In this document: positions 16,842-25,574 of the stretch, one piece after another
Position numbering within the stretch: the first letter of the stretch is position 1
Layout: each line of letters begins with the position of its first letter
From: Paraglaciecola algarum
GTDB taxonomy: Bacteria > Pseudomonadota > Gammaproteobacteria > Enterobacterales > Alteromonadaceae
DNA length: 64,000 bases
Assembly: GCF_021532655.1 (NCBI RefSeq)
Contig: NZ_JAKGAS010000004.1
Location: forward strand, 186,001 to 250,000
Reading direction: 5' to 3'
Notes under the pieces: generated by a model
The model's database searches: none
What the model saw: only the letters and a program-made list of their open reading frames with translations
What the model was told of the DNA's origin: nothing
Made by a program: the position numbers and the translations under genes

Positions 16842-17126
16842 TTAATGCCCTCGCTGATAATTTTTACTCTCGTTCTTTGTGGCTTTTCTTGCTGATATAA
16901 CTCTGATTACATTTCCATCATCACGCTCACAATGACAAACCAGTAACAAATTAGTTTGATTGCTCATACCCAGCATCAAAAAACGATCTTCGGTATTGGA
17001 ACTCTCTCGATCAAAGAACTGCAGCGCAAACTCATCAAAAAACACAGATTTGGCTTCTTCAAAAGAAACTCCATGTTTTTTAATGTTTGCCGCAGCTTTA
17101 GCCGCATTCCATTCGAACTTAATCAT
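16842..17126 (-). CDS. brnT: BrnT-family ribonuclease toxin
   Basis: A 94-residue toxin. The family start MIKFEWNAAKAAANIKKHGV is at the ATG at 17126; the frame stays open upstream to 17357 only because it enters repeat C. The BrnT fold is supported by VSFEEAKSVFFDEFA, EDRFLMLGMS, LLLVCHCERD and VIRVISARKATKNE. It should be a RelE-like ribonuclease that blocks translation under stress. The brnTA pair is bracketed by direct repeats B and C. Confidence 0.92.
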   Translation of the reverse strand: MIKFEWNAAKAAANIKKHGVSFEEAKSVFFDEFALQFFDRESSNTEDRFLMLGMSNQTNLLLVCHCERDDGNVIRVISARKATKNESKNYQRGH

Positions 17127-17127
17127 A

Positions 17128-17144
17128 TGTACATTGTATGTACA
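17128..17144 (-). promoter_or_regulatory. Candidate BrnA operator next to the brnT start
   Basis: The palindromic hexamer TGTACA occurs twice at an 11-bp pitch, immediately upstream of the brnT ATG. The position fits autorepression by BrnA. Confidence 0.5.
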
Positions 17145-17254
17145 CCACAAAGATTTGTCAAAGTCGCCAAGCCTTGCTAAAACAAACCGATTCCGGCTCT
17201 CGTCATTCCTGTATGTAGTTAACAGGAACCACCAGAATGACAGGCTAACATTCT

Positions 17255-17550
17255 GCTTTTTCTTAGTGGCGAAGCCATGCTTTTGATTTTTTCGCGAATC
17301 CAAATTCCCCATTAAATAATTGGCTTGTTGAGTGTCCGAGCAAGGATGCTCGGACAAGGCAATCCTTTATAGCTGGGAACGGCTTATTGCCGTCTCAACA
17401 TCGAAGTCAATTATTTTATGGTTCTGGAGTTTGGTGGGAGCAGAGACTTTCTTGGTTACTTATTTTGTCGTTTGAAAAGAAGTAACTGGTACAGCAGGGA
17501 TGCTGTATCAAAAAAGCTAGGGATGGCGGTGAACGTAGTGAATAAGTATT
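17255..17550 (+). repeat. Structured repeat family, copy C
   Basis: It aligns with copy B from GGCGAAGCCATGCTTTTGAT through the GAAGTAACTGG block. It has the same TGTCCGAGC/GCTCGGACA hairpin (about 17331-17354) with only the loop changed. An 84-codon plus-strand frame (17418-17672) begins inside it and is not credible as a gene. From memory, related sequence recurs in Alteromonadales and Shewanella genomes; this was not checked. Confidence 0.75.
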
Positions 17551-17556
17551 TAAAAC

Positions 17557-17586
17557 AAAAAAGAGCCGCGTTCAGCGACTCTTTCC
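17557..17586 (+). terminator. Terminator-like hairpin after repeat C
   Basis: AAAGAGCCGC pairs with GCGACTCTTT with one mismatch around a 5-nt loop. The stem resembles the terminator at 18381-18408. From 17590 to 17911 I see only AT-rich DNA leading to the next gene. Confidence 0.4.
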
Positions 17587-17911
17587 ATTCTTATCTCTAC
17601 AAAATCTACAAAACTTACAAAAAATTAAAAGTCGTATTTAACAGACAAACTCAACTTAGTGCCTTTAATTGAAGAGCGTAACTACACATCTTCAAATTCA
17701 ATTTCTTTTTGTTGATCAAGTAAGTGCATAACTTTATAAGTTAGGTCCAAGGTAATACTTAGGAATCAGTTCTAATTATCAGAGCTCGCTATTGGAGTAA
17801 ATAATTAACCTAACCGACATTTAAAGTTCACATTAGGATATTAAATTTACCTAGCTATATATTGATAGCATAAATTTCGGATTTAAATTTAAGGTTAAAC
17901 AAGGATTACTA

Positions 17912-18364
17912 ATGATTTACAATATAATCAAAAATTCACTATTGTCAGTGTCAGTTGCTTTAGCTACAGTATTTGTAGCGAATGCAGCTCCAGAACAAAA
18001 TTGTTTTTATGAAACATACGAAGTCGAAGTATATGTAGTTGAATGTGAGTATGAAGCTAACTTAGAGTACTTCGGTATTCCTAATTATAATAATTACCCT
18101 ACAGGCACTGTCGGATGCCCAGCACAATATCAAAGGCAAGTTTCCTTAGAGAAAGATAAAACTATCACCAAGGTTTTAACAGCCGAAGGAAGCGCCCCAT
18201 CCTGTGGCACAAGGTGGATGTCTCACGATTGGAATGGTACTACTAACGTAAATGGTTATGCATGCGATTATTGGTGGAGAGAAGGCAAAAATGTAAACGG
18301 CTATGTTGAAGAGTCGGGAACTAGATTAGAACCAAGAACCCGCTGGGTTTGTGAAAATATTTAA
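17912..18364 (+). CDS. Small secreted six-cysteine protein
   Basis: A 150-residue protein with a signal peptide (about 1-26, ending VFVANA). The mature chain has exactly six cysteines (in NCFYE, VVECEY, VGCPAQ, PSCGTR, YACDYW and WVCENI), suggesting three disulfides, and is rich in Tyr, Trp and Asn. I do not recognise the family. It has a purine-rich ribosome site (AAGG) about 9 bp upstream and a strong terminator after the stop, so it is a single-gene unit at the edge of the island. It may be an extracellular or periplasmic effector or inhibitor; that is a guess. Confidence 0.75.
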   Translation: MIYNIIKNSLLSVSVALATVFVANAAPEQNCFYETYEVEVYVVECEYEANLEYFGIPNYNNYPTGTVGCPAQYQRQVSLEKDKTITKVLTAEGSAPSCGTRWMSHDWNGTTNVNGYACDYWWREGKNVNGYVEESGTRLEPRTRWVCENI

Positions 18365-18380
18365 AATTTATGTATTGATC

Positions 18381-18408
18381 AAAAGAGCCGCAATTGCGGC
18401 TCTTTTTT
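18381..18408 (+). terminator. Bidirectional terminator between convergent genes
   Basis: AAAAGAGCCGC pairs perfectly with GCGGCTCTTTT around AATT, with A-runs and T-runs on the two sides. It separates the six-cysteine gene from the oppositely transcribed TonB receptor gene. Confidence 0.9.
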
Positions 18409-18424
18409 GAGTCAAATATTAAAA

Positions 18425-21094
18425 TTAAAACTCGTAACTATAACTAACACCAAAAGTTGTACCAATTTCACGTGTTCTAACTGCAACACCTGATTGAAGT
18501 ACTTCTTGGTCTTTGCCTAGTAAGTTTTTCATTTTGAATTTAACTTTAGTATTAAAATCAGGGTACCAAGTATAGATAGCATCTAAAGAATGGAATGGCT
18601 GTTCATAAGCGTCACCACGTCCACCGATACCAGAAGCAAGTATACGTTCACCAAATACGTTGTAAACTAATGAACCACTATGCTCACCATTTGCAGAATC
18701 ATAGTTTAACTGCAAGTTGACTACGTATTTAGAGTGCCCATTCATACGTTTAACTTTATTGGTTAAGTTACCCGCGTCAGCCGCCTCAATAATTACTTCC
18801 GAGTCACTTAACGTTAAATTACCTGAGGTAAAGAATCCGTCTGCAAAACTAGTTAAATCATATAACCATTCTGCTTCTACACCATATAACTCAGCTGAAG
18901 TACCATTGGTAAATGTTGCAGTATAACTTGAGTCACCAACAGCTAATACGGTTTCGATGGGGTTTGCAATATCCTTATAGAACAAAGATAAGGCTAAGTT
19001 ATCACCATTGTCTCCATACAATTCATAACGAGCATCGTAGTTTTTCAATTGGCTTGATGCCAATGATAAGCTACCAGTGGTACGAATATCTGTTAATGGG
19101 TCAAAATAACCAACAGGCACAACTTCCCTTAAATCAGGACGAACAACCGTTTCACCGTATCCCAAACGTACCTGATAATCATCACCACCAATATAAGTAA
19201 GACTCAATGCTGGATATATGTCATCTTCATTAATCGTACGATCTTGAATACGTTCTTGGCTGTAGAAGTTTTCAATATCTTCACGACTAAAAATCAAACT
19301 TGAAGATTCTAAGGTTACTTGCTGAAATGATTCATAACGTAAACCACCACTCATACGCCAAGTATTGTCGTAAAAAATGTCGAATGATCCGTAACCAGCC
19401 TGAACTTTTTGCGCAGCTAAATAATCGTCAGCTTCAGGCGCTTCAGGTTCATTGAATGAAACCCATACTTCATTGTTATCAATAAAGTCATCGGTTAAAA
19501 ATGCACTCAAACCTAATACGCCGTCAATACCTTCATTCACTGTTACACCGGCACCATTATTATTCACGAAAAAGCTAGATGTGGTGTAATAACGCGCTCG
19601 ATCTGAATAATCCCAACCCGTTTTTAGTTCAATATCAAACTTGCCAGTACTAAAGGGTAAATTGAAATTCCCCCCCCAAGACTTCATGAAGTCACGCATT
19701 TCAATAAATTGATAGTTTGCGTTACCATTACCACCATTAATAACACTATCTTGATACTCATTATTTAGATAACTATCAGAGAAATTATAGGTTACATCTA
19801 ATGGGATATCGGTATGAACTTCAGATTCAGTATATTGCCAATCTGCGCCTAGTCCCCACCAATCTAAAAAGGTGTGTTGCCCCTTAAACTGATCTATTTC
19901 TAACTCTCGCTCTTCAAACGTAAATTGATGTTGTCTATCGGCTTCATTATCGACGGCGATAGTTGTTCCTTGACTAGGGTTTTGGTTAATACCAATTTCA
20001 GTTTCATCTTCATTATCTTGAATGTAGATTTTACTATAGCTAACCTCATGAGTATCAAGGCGATAACCCAAAGTGAGTAATCCATTGATCCGTTCGTTTT
20101 CTGTGGTCACTTTCGAATCAGTAATACTGTCATAACAAGTATTATTTACATCCTCAGCAGTGGTAAATGATGTTGCACAATCATCTGTTTTATCAGCACT
20201 TACAACTGCGTTGGTACGCTCTGTATAATTCCATTTATTATCATAAGCGACTGATGCTAAAAAGCCGAATGTACCGCCTAGCCAATCTTCCTCGTACGAA
20301 TTACCAAGACCACCTTGAAAAGACATATTAGGTGATAACGATTCATCTGTTAAAGCCATATTACGTGGCAAACTCTTTAACAAACCTTGGTTTGCTGTAA
20401 AAGCTTGTTGAAATGCTGATGCATTATCGTTATCAGTTAAACTATGCTTTTCAATAATATTACGAAAAGAAAAGTCACCGCGATAATGAACAATCCCACT
20501 TTCTAAATCATCAGGTAGGCCACTATCATTTTTACTATATGTAAAACCACCTGAATTATTCGAATTCCCTTCAATTCCTAGTTGAATGCCTGCAACAAAT
20601 TCTGAAGGCAGTGATTTAGTGCGTATGTCTACGCTACCACCACCAAATGCTGCGGGCATATTAGGCGAAAACGCTTTCTGCACAGCTAGGCTTTCAATTA
20701 CATTGGTTGGAAAGATATCCAATGGAATAACGTTACGGGTTAAATCTGGGCTAGGAATGCTAGCTCCATTAAGCCGGGCACTAGAATAACGCTCACCTAA
20801 ACCACGTACGTATATAAATTTACCGTCAACTAAAGTTAATCCAGTTACACGGCGTAGTGCCGAGGCAGCGTCGCTATCACCTGTCCTAGCAATCTGATCA
20901 GAACCTAAAATGTCCGCCACGAATGCTTGGTTTTTTCGCTCAGCGATAACCGCAGCTGCAGTCCCTTGAAGGCGACTACCAGTGGTAACCACCTCATCGA
21001 TTGTATTATCTTGTTGTTGGGCTTGTAGAGAACCAGTAACAAGGCCTAATGCAACCGCTAACGAGATTTTACTCGCGCTGTATTGAGTCTTCAT
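18425..21094 (-). CDS. TonB-dependent outer-membrane receptor
   Basis: An 889-residue protein with a signal peptide (about 1-25, GSLQAQ), a TonB-box-like segment (TIDEVVTTGSRL, about residues 31-42), a plug domain (about 45-165, with RRVTGLTLVDGKFIYVRGLG and AFSPNMPAAFGGGSVDIRTK), and a 22-strand-type barrel ending in the aromatic residue Phe (VSYSYEF). It should take up a substrate too large or scarce for porins, using energy from the TonB2 complex. It is second in an operon after a surface lipoprotein, with a hairpin terminator between them. A PhoB-like box upstream of the lipoprotein suggests a phosphorus-containing substrate. The exact ligand is unknown. Confidence 0.93.
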   Translation of the reverse strand: MKTQYSASKISLAVALGLVTGSLQAQQQDNTIDEVVTTGSRLQGTAAAVIAERKNQAFVADILGSDQIARTGDSDAASALRRVTGLTLVDGKFIYVRGLGERYSSARLNGASIPSPDLTRNVIPLDIFPTNVIESLAVQKAFSPNMPAAFGGGSVDIRTKSLPSEFVAGIQLGIEGNSNNSGGFTYSKNDSGLPDDLESGIVHYRGDFSFRNIIEKHSLTDNDNASAFQQAFTANQGLLKSLPRNMALTDESLSPNMSFQGGLGNSYEEDWLGGTFGFLASVAYDNKWNYTERTNAVVSADKTDDCATSFTTAEDVNNTCYDSITDSKVTTENERINGLLTLGYRLDTHEVSYSKIYIQDNEDETEIGINQNPSQGTTIAVDNEADRQHQFTFEERELEIDQFKGQHTFLDWWGLGADWQYTESEVHTDIPLDVTYNFSDSYLNNEYQDSVINGGNGNANYQFIEMRDFMKSWGGNFNLPFSTGKFDIELKTGWDYSDRARYYTTSSFFVNNNGAGVTVNEGIDGVLGLSAFLTDDFIDNNEVWVSFNEPEAPEADDYLAAQKVQAGYGSFDIFYDNTWRMSGGLRYESFQQVTLESSSLIFSREDIENFYSQERIQDRTINEDDIYPALSLTYIGGDDYQVRLGYGETVVRPDLREVVPVGYFDPLTDIRTTGSLSLASSQLKNYDARYELYGDNGDNLALSLFYKDIANPIETVLAVGDSSYTATFTNGTSAELYGVEAEWLYDLTSFADGFFTSGNLTLSDSEVIIEAADAGNLTNKVKRMNGHSKYVVNLQLNYDSANGEHSGSLVYNVFGERILASGIGGRGDAYEQPFHSLDAIYTWYPDFNTKVKFKMKNLLGKDQEVLQSGVAVRTREIGTTFGVSYSYEF

Positions 21095-21119
21095 GATTTA
21101 TCCCACACTCAAAATGAAC

Positions 21120-21151
21120 AAAAAAGGCGTAACTAGACAACTAGTACGCCT
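21120..21151 (-). terminator. Terminator/attenuator between lipoprotein and TonB receptor genes
   Basis: On the minus strand AGGCGTACTAG pairs with CTAGTTACGCCT (one bulged base) around a 4-nt loop, followed by TTTTTT. It lies in the 79-bp gap between the two co-oriented genes, so receptor expression should be lower than lipoprotein expression. Confidence 0.75.
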
Positions 21152-21173
21152 AAACATCTGTCAACTAAACGAC

Positions 21174-22769
21174 TTATTGTTCGTTTGCAATGGCATTATC
21201 ATAGGCATCTTTTGCCCAGTCGTACCAGTCGCTTGAAGTATCAGTAGGGCTTACAGCACCAATAAAGTCTACACTTTCAAAAAAGCCAGCATCAATTGTT
21301 GTCACATCATAAGGAACTTTTAAATCTGCGATAGTAGCAAAACCGTTAGCGGCTAATACGTCAGCATCACCACCTAACACTGTGTTATTGGCGTCAGCAT
21401 TGTCAGTTAACCAGTTCGTGAAGGTTGTACTTCCAACTGTCTCTGACTTACCTAAAACCGCACATGCCGCAACTGAGTTCATCATAGATACGTCTCCATC
21501 AACAACAACTTGTTCAGCATCAGATGAGTTTTCGAAACAGTAACTTTGAGTAGCCGTAGTTTTAACTAAAAGCGTGTTGTACCAAGTCGCTGAAATGAAA
21601 TCGTCTAACTTAATAGCAACTGAAGACTTACCATCACGTACTGAAATTTCATCTGTGGTTAATACAGTTACGTTGGCAATTTGAGGAGCAGAAGGAGCAA
21701 CGTTGTTATCTTTAACTTTAGTTCCGTCAGATTCAAAACCACCATTCCCCATGTGCACAGTGTTACCAGCAGCATTTACGACTGAGCCGTGCTTAACAAG
21801 AATAAATTGAGCATTACCTTTCCAACCAGCATCAATATCAATACTGTCATCTTGGGTATCTGTCACTACTATGTGCTTAAGGTTTACAGCACCACCAAAT
21901 AATTCGATACCGTCATCATAACCTGCATAGATGTCGATATAATCAATTGTAGTTCCTGAGCCAACAGCAAAAAGACTAAGAGAGTTTAAGTCGTTACCTT
22001 CTTCTGCACCAGCTGGTAAACCGCCAGCGTAATGAATTTTAACGAATTTTAATGTACCACTGTTATCAGTGTTATCACTACCACCATAATAGGTCACAGC
22101 GCCTTCACTCTCAGCGTTACATGTAACCGCATCACGTTCAGCATCTGAACATTGGTCTGTGATACCGAAACCATCAATCATAATACCGCCCCAATCTTGA
22201 GGTTGAGCATCAGATACTTTTAAACTTGCAATGGCATTGGCTGAAGTGAAAGTAATTGGGTTACTGTAAGTACCAACAGCTTCAATGTTAGCACCACGGT
22301 TGATTTGTACGCGAGATGAAGCATCGTCAAATGCCAAAGTAGCACCAGCTTCAATTTCAACAGTTGGACCATCTACAATAAGAGTACAGCTATCTGAAGT
22401 GTTACAGTTTTCACCAACAACTAAAGAACTTTTAAAGTAATGAACGCCACCGTTATCTAATTTAACCAACTCAATATCACTCGCCAATGGAGATGCTGGA
22501 CTAACGAAGTCTTTACTATATTCACAGTTACCGCCAGTGAACTCACCTTGAACAGTTGCGCCATCAGCGTCATATGAAGCACAAGGATTAACATCTGGCT
22601 CTACACCACCGCCATTGTTATTACCTTCATTATTTGTAGTTGTAGTGTTGTTACTGTTGTTAACACTAGTGTCATTAACGGTAGGGGTGATATTGATATC
22701 ACCGCCACAACCAGCAAGAGTTAATGCCGTAACGATTGCACTAGCTTTAAAAATGTTCTTAAGTTCCAT
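21174..22769 (-). CDS. Surface lipoprotein with right-handed beta-helix-like domain, receptor partner
   Basis: A 531-residue protein. The frame opens at a TTG, but the ATG at 22769 follows GGAGAG and gives a lipoprotein signal (TALTLAGC; lipidated Cys about residue 20). A flexible Asn/Thr/Gly linker (about 27-58) precedes a long repetitive beta-rich domain with segments such as VEIEAGATLAFDDASSRVQI, NPITFTSANAIASLKVSD, DWGGIMIDGFGI and TDTQDDSIDIDAGWKGNA, typical of a right-handed parallel beta-helix. Asp-rich turns might bind calcium. Its place directly upstream of the TonB receptor suggests it captures substrate at the cell surface. The function is inferred from pairing. Confidence 0.8.
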   Translation of the reverse strand: MELKNIFKASAIVTALTLAGCGGDINITPTVNDTSVNNSNNTTTTNNEGNNNGGGVEPDVNPCASYDADGATVQGEFTGGNCEYSKDFVSPASPLASDIELVKLDNGGVHYFKSSLVVGENCNTSDSCTLIVDGPTVEIEAGATLAFDDASSRVQINRGANIEAVGTYSNPITFTSANAIASLKVSDAQPQDWGGIMIDGFGITDQCSDAERDAVTCNAESEGAVTYYGGSDNTDNSGTLKFVKIHYAGGLPAGAEEGNDLNSLSLFAVGSGTTIDYIDIYAGYDDGIELFGGAVNLKHIVVTDTQDDSIDIDAGWKGNAQFILVKHGSVVNAAGNTVHMGNGGFESDGTKVKDNNVAPSAPQIANVTVLTTDEISVRDGKSSVAIKLDDFISATWYNTLLVKTTATQSYCFENSSDAEQVVVDGDVSMMNSVAACAVLGKSETVGSTTFTNWLTDNADANNTVLGGDADVLAANGFATIADLKVPYDVTTIDAGFFESVDFIGAVSPTDTSSDWYDWAKDAYDNAIANEQ

Positions 22770-22833
22770 CAGTCTCTCCAAATGCGAGTAAATTTGTTAT
22801 TTATGAAAACGCGAGAGAGATTAACTAAGGAGC

Positions 22834-22851
22834 ATGACAGTTTTGTTACAT
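22834..22851 (-). promoter_or_regulatory. Candidate PhoB box upstream of lipoprotein-receptor operon
   Basis: On the minus strand the site reads ATGTAACAAAACTGTCAT. Two 7-mers (TGTAACA, TGTCATG) start 11 bp apart around AAAC, matching CTGTCATAAAACTGTCAC at 14 of 18 positions by eye. It lies 65 bp before the lipoprotein ATG. A further TGTGACA at 22860-22866 is out of phase. Confidence 0.6.
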
Positions 22852-22921
22852 CATAAAATTGTCACAAAAGTTTAATAATCGATTTTATAAACAGTAGTTT
22901 ATAAAATTCACCTGCTTTACA

Positions 22922-23217
22922 ATACCAATCCGCCATTAATAGGTAGTCACTCAGCGAGAGTTTAAAAGCGTTTAGTCAAGGCGCATGATTGATAGCTTTT
23001 TATTAAAATCACCTAATTCTATTTCGAGGTCATGCAACACAGAATAAACTCTTTTAAAACTCGCCTGAAAGGAATGCCCCAGCGGGTTTTGCGCCTATCT
23101 TTTTAAAAAAGCTGGTTCTCGCTATTTGAAAGGGAACAACCATTACTGCACAGCGACGCCTTAATCAAAATCCGCTGGATGCATTCTGAGTGATCACATA
23201 TTAAGGTGGATTGGTAT
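22922..23217. mobile_element. MITE-like element, copy 2 (296 bp, inverted)
   Basis: It has the same length as copy 1 and is its reverse complement. Terminal inverted repeats (22922-22954 and 23186-23217) are less perfect than in copy 1 but share the outer ATACCAAT/ATTGGTAT and inner CACTCAG/CTGAGTG blocks. Internal blocks CGCCTTAATCAAAATCCG and CTATTTGAAAGGGAACAACC are the complements of copy 1. No transposase is encoded. It fills most of the gap between the lipoprotein promoter and the pit terminator. Confidence 0.8.
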
Positions 23218-23245
23218 AAATCAACTTTTAAAAGTCCTAAAAAAC

Positions 23246-23282
23246 AAAACCCCACTAGCAATGCCATTGCTAGTGGGGTTTT
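23246..23282 (-). terminator. Strong terminator after pit
   Basis: AAAACCCCACTAGCAAT pairs perfectly with ATTGCTAGTGGGGTTTT around GCC, a 17-bp stem. It ends pit on the minus strand and can act in both directions. Confidence 0.92.
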
Positions 23283-23319
23283 AAATTATTATGAGCTAAG
23301 TGATTAAACTAGCATTCGA

Positions 23320-24588
23320 TTAAGGAGCAAAAATGCCTTTAATCATAAAGTAGAACATGATTGATAAACCTGCACCTGCAGGCAAAGTTATCACCCAAGA
23401 CACAACGATATTACGTACCACACCTAAGTTAAGTGCAGCAATACCACGTGCCATGCCTACACCTAACACAGCACCAACTAATGTTTGTGTAGTTGAGATA
23501 GGTAAACCAGTACCAGAAGCAATTACAACCGTACAAGCAGCAGCTAACTCAGCTGCAAAACCACGACTTGGGGTTAAGTGAGTTATACCTTTACCGATTG
23601 TGGCGATTACACGATGGCCAAATAAAGCTAAACCAGCGACAATACCGATACCACCTAGTGGTAATATCCACCACACTAGCGCCGCTTTTTTACCAATCTC
23701 ACCGCCACTTTCCACAATACTCACAACTGCGGCTAATGGACCAATTGCGTTTGCCACATCGTTAGAGCCATGAGCAAAGGCCATACAACAAGCGGTGACT
23801 ATCATAAGTACAGCAAATACTTTTTCAACGTTAGCAAACTGCATATCTTTTTGAGCATTTTCATCTAGCTTAATACGCGATACAAATAAGCGACCTATAA
23901 TTCCCACCAATATGGCGATAGCAATAGCGATGAAATAACCTTGATCTGCTGGAATATCTAAACCAACGTGTTTTAGACCTTTTTTGATAGTCACTAAGGC
24001 CATCACAAAACCAGCTAATCCCATATAAAAAGGTACGTAGCGTTTTGCGTTAGCAAAAGGTTTATCAGTATCAAAAATCAGTTTTTGAGCTGACTGGAAG
24101 ATTAAAAAAGCAATAAATCCGGATATAGCAGGAGTAATAATCCAACTTCCTACAATGCCGCCGACCTTGCCCCATTCAACAGCATCAGCACTCACACCTA
24201 CAGCAGCAAAACCTACAATTGCCCCCACTATTGAGTGAGTAGTCGATACTGGCCAACCTAAGTAAGATGCAAAAGCTAACCACAAGCCAGCAGCCAATAA
24301 CGCAGATATCATACCGTAAACCAAGAGCTCTGGAGTGTTAGTAAAGTATGCAGCATCGATAATACCTTTACGAATGGTAGAGGTTACCTCACCACCGGCT
24401 AAATACGCCCCGGCAAATTCGAATACCATAGCGATCAAAATAGCTTGTTTAATAGTCAGTGCTTTTGAACCTACAGAGGTCCCCATAGCATTTGCAACAT
24501 CATTGGCACCAATACCCCATGCCATTAAAAAACCTACCGCAGCAGCGACTAGGATCAATACAAAACCGTAATTATTAATAATTTCCAT
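23320..24588 (-). CDS. pit: Low-affinity inorganic phosphate transporter, Pit family
   Basis: A 422-residue membrane protein with about ten TM helices and the two inverted Pit/PHO4 signatures, GANDVANAMGTSVGSKALT near residue 27 and GSNDVANAIGPLAAV near residue 272, separated by a cytoplasmic loop. It should import metal-phosphate or phosphate with protons or sodium. It is shorter than E. coli PitA (499) because the central loop is short. It is 12 bp downstream of its DUF47 partner, and the pair forms an operon. The family is clear; substrate preference is inferred. Confidence 0.95.
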   Translation of the reverse strand: MEIINNYGFVLILVAAAVGFLMAWGIGANDVANAMGTSVGSKALTIKQAILIAMVFEFAGAYLAGGEVTSTIRKGIIDAAYFTNTPELLVYGMISALLAAGLWLAFASYLGWPVSTTHSIVGAIVGFAAVGVSADAVEWGKVGGIVGSWIITPAISGFIAFLIFQSAQKLIFDTDKPFANAKRYVPFYMGLAGFVMALVTIKKGLKHVGLDIPADQGYFIAIAIAILVGIIGRLFVSRIKLDENAQKDMQFANVEKVFAVLMIVTACCMAFAHGSNDVANAIGPLAAVVSIVESGGEIGKKAALVWWILPLGGIGIVAGLALFGHRVIATIGKGITHLTPSRGFAAELAAACTVVIASGTGLPISTTQTLVGAVLGVGMARGIAALNLGVVRNIVVSWVITLPAGAGLSIMFYFMIKGIFAP

Positions 24589-24600
24589 TATTAGGATCTC

Positions 24601-25278
24601 TTAATTAGCTAACATTAATTCAAGTCGTGAACCGACTCTTTCAGAAATATCGGCTAATTCGCCGACCCATTCGATAATGCTATATAAAAACATAACATCT
24701 ACAGGGTTGAGATCCTTTTCAAGTGCAAGTAAGTCACGACGCAGGCCTATCTGTAGCGCGTCTGTATCATCTTCAATTTCATCTAACCGTTCGATCATAT
24801 CTTCAACTACTCGTAACTCACGGCCTCTAAAACCTGTTTCTAACAAATCATCTAATTCATTAATTACTTTTTTAGCTTGATTTGTGGCATCTAAACAACG
24901 CTTTAAATATTGCATAAAAGGTTCTTGTAACTCAGATGGAATAACTAACTGGCGCCCCAATATACGACCAGAGATATCTTTAGCTTTATTCGCTATTTTG
25001 TCTTGCTGAGTTAATAAATCTAAAACGTCTTGACGTTGGATTGGCATAAAAATACCAACCGGCAAACTAAGACGTAATTCACGCTTAATTTCGTCTGCTT
25101 CTTTTTCAAGCATTGAAATTTTACGTTGCGTCTCTTGTGCGACTTTCCAATCTTGCGCATACACAGCTTCAAAAAAAGGTAATAAACCTTGGCTTGATTT
25201 ATGAACCAAGTTGATATGATCTTCTAATGGTTTTAGAGGTGATTTTGCAAACACGCCCAAAAATGAATTCATTGGCAT
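24601..25278 (-). CDS. DUF47/PhoU-like Pit accessory protein
   Basis: A 225-residue all-helical protein close to E. coli YkaA (TIGR00153), with MPMNSFLGVFAKSPLKPLED at the start and LLTQQDKIANKAKDISGRIL and VINELDDLLETGFRGRE inside. The frame opens 12 codons earlier (25314), but MPMNS matches the family N-terminus and has a purine-rich site (AAGAGA) before it. DUF47 proteins are usually encoded with Pit and are thought to regulate it, as PhoU does for Pst. The upstream gap (25279-25597) holds a distant PhoB-like repeat. Confidence 0.92.
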   Translation of the reverse strand: MPMNSFLGVFAKSPLKPLEDHINLVHKSSQGLLPFFEAVYAQDWKVAQETQRKISMLEKEADEIKRELRLSLPVGIFMPIQRQDVLDLLTQQDKIANKAKDISGRILGRQLVIPSELQEPFMQYLKRCLDATNQAKKVINELDDLLETGFRGRELRVVEDMIERLDEIEDDTDALQIGLRRDLLALEKDLNPVDVMFLYSIIEWVGELADISERVGSRLELMLAN

Positions 25279-25574
25279 AATTTTTCTCTTCAATGTTAAA
25301 ACATCAATAACCATAGTCGATTTATAAAGGTTATTTTTAAAATAATTTATAAATAACTTTTACAAATCAAGCATGGTTTGTGCGAGCCACATTGAGTATA
25401 TTCAATACTACTTAATGGCATGTGTGGGGATTCCCCCTTAAAATCTCTATGAATGACTTAACTTTTAGTTAAAATTCATCCAACATATTTTTTACTAGTT
25501 TGTTAGTAACTTGCAAACTAACACTTACATTTAAGCAAATATACATTAGGCTACAACAACTACGCGCAACACTT

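Noticed and set aside
17127..17357. N-terminal extension of BrnT
   Set aside because: The extension enters repeat sequence and crosses the operator; BrnT proteins start at MIKFEW.
14385..17550. CRISPR array or REP/BIME cluster
   Set aside because: The repeats are about 200-400 bp, only three copies, unequally spaced and without spacer units, so neither type fits.
17418..17672. 84-codon frame after brnTA
   Set aside because: It begins inside repeat C and runs through a terminator-like hairpin; no start signal.
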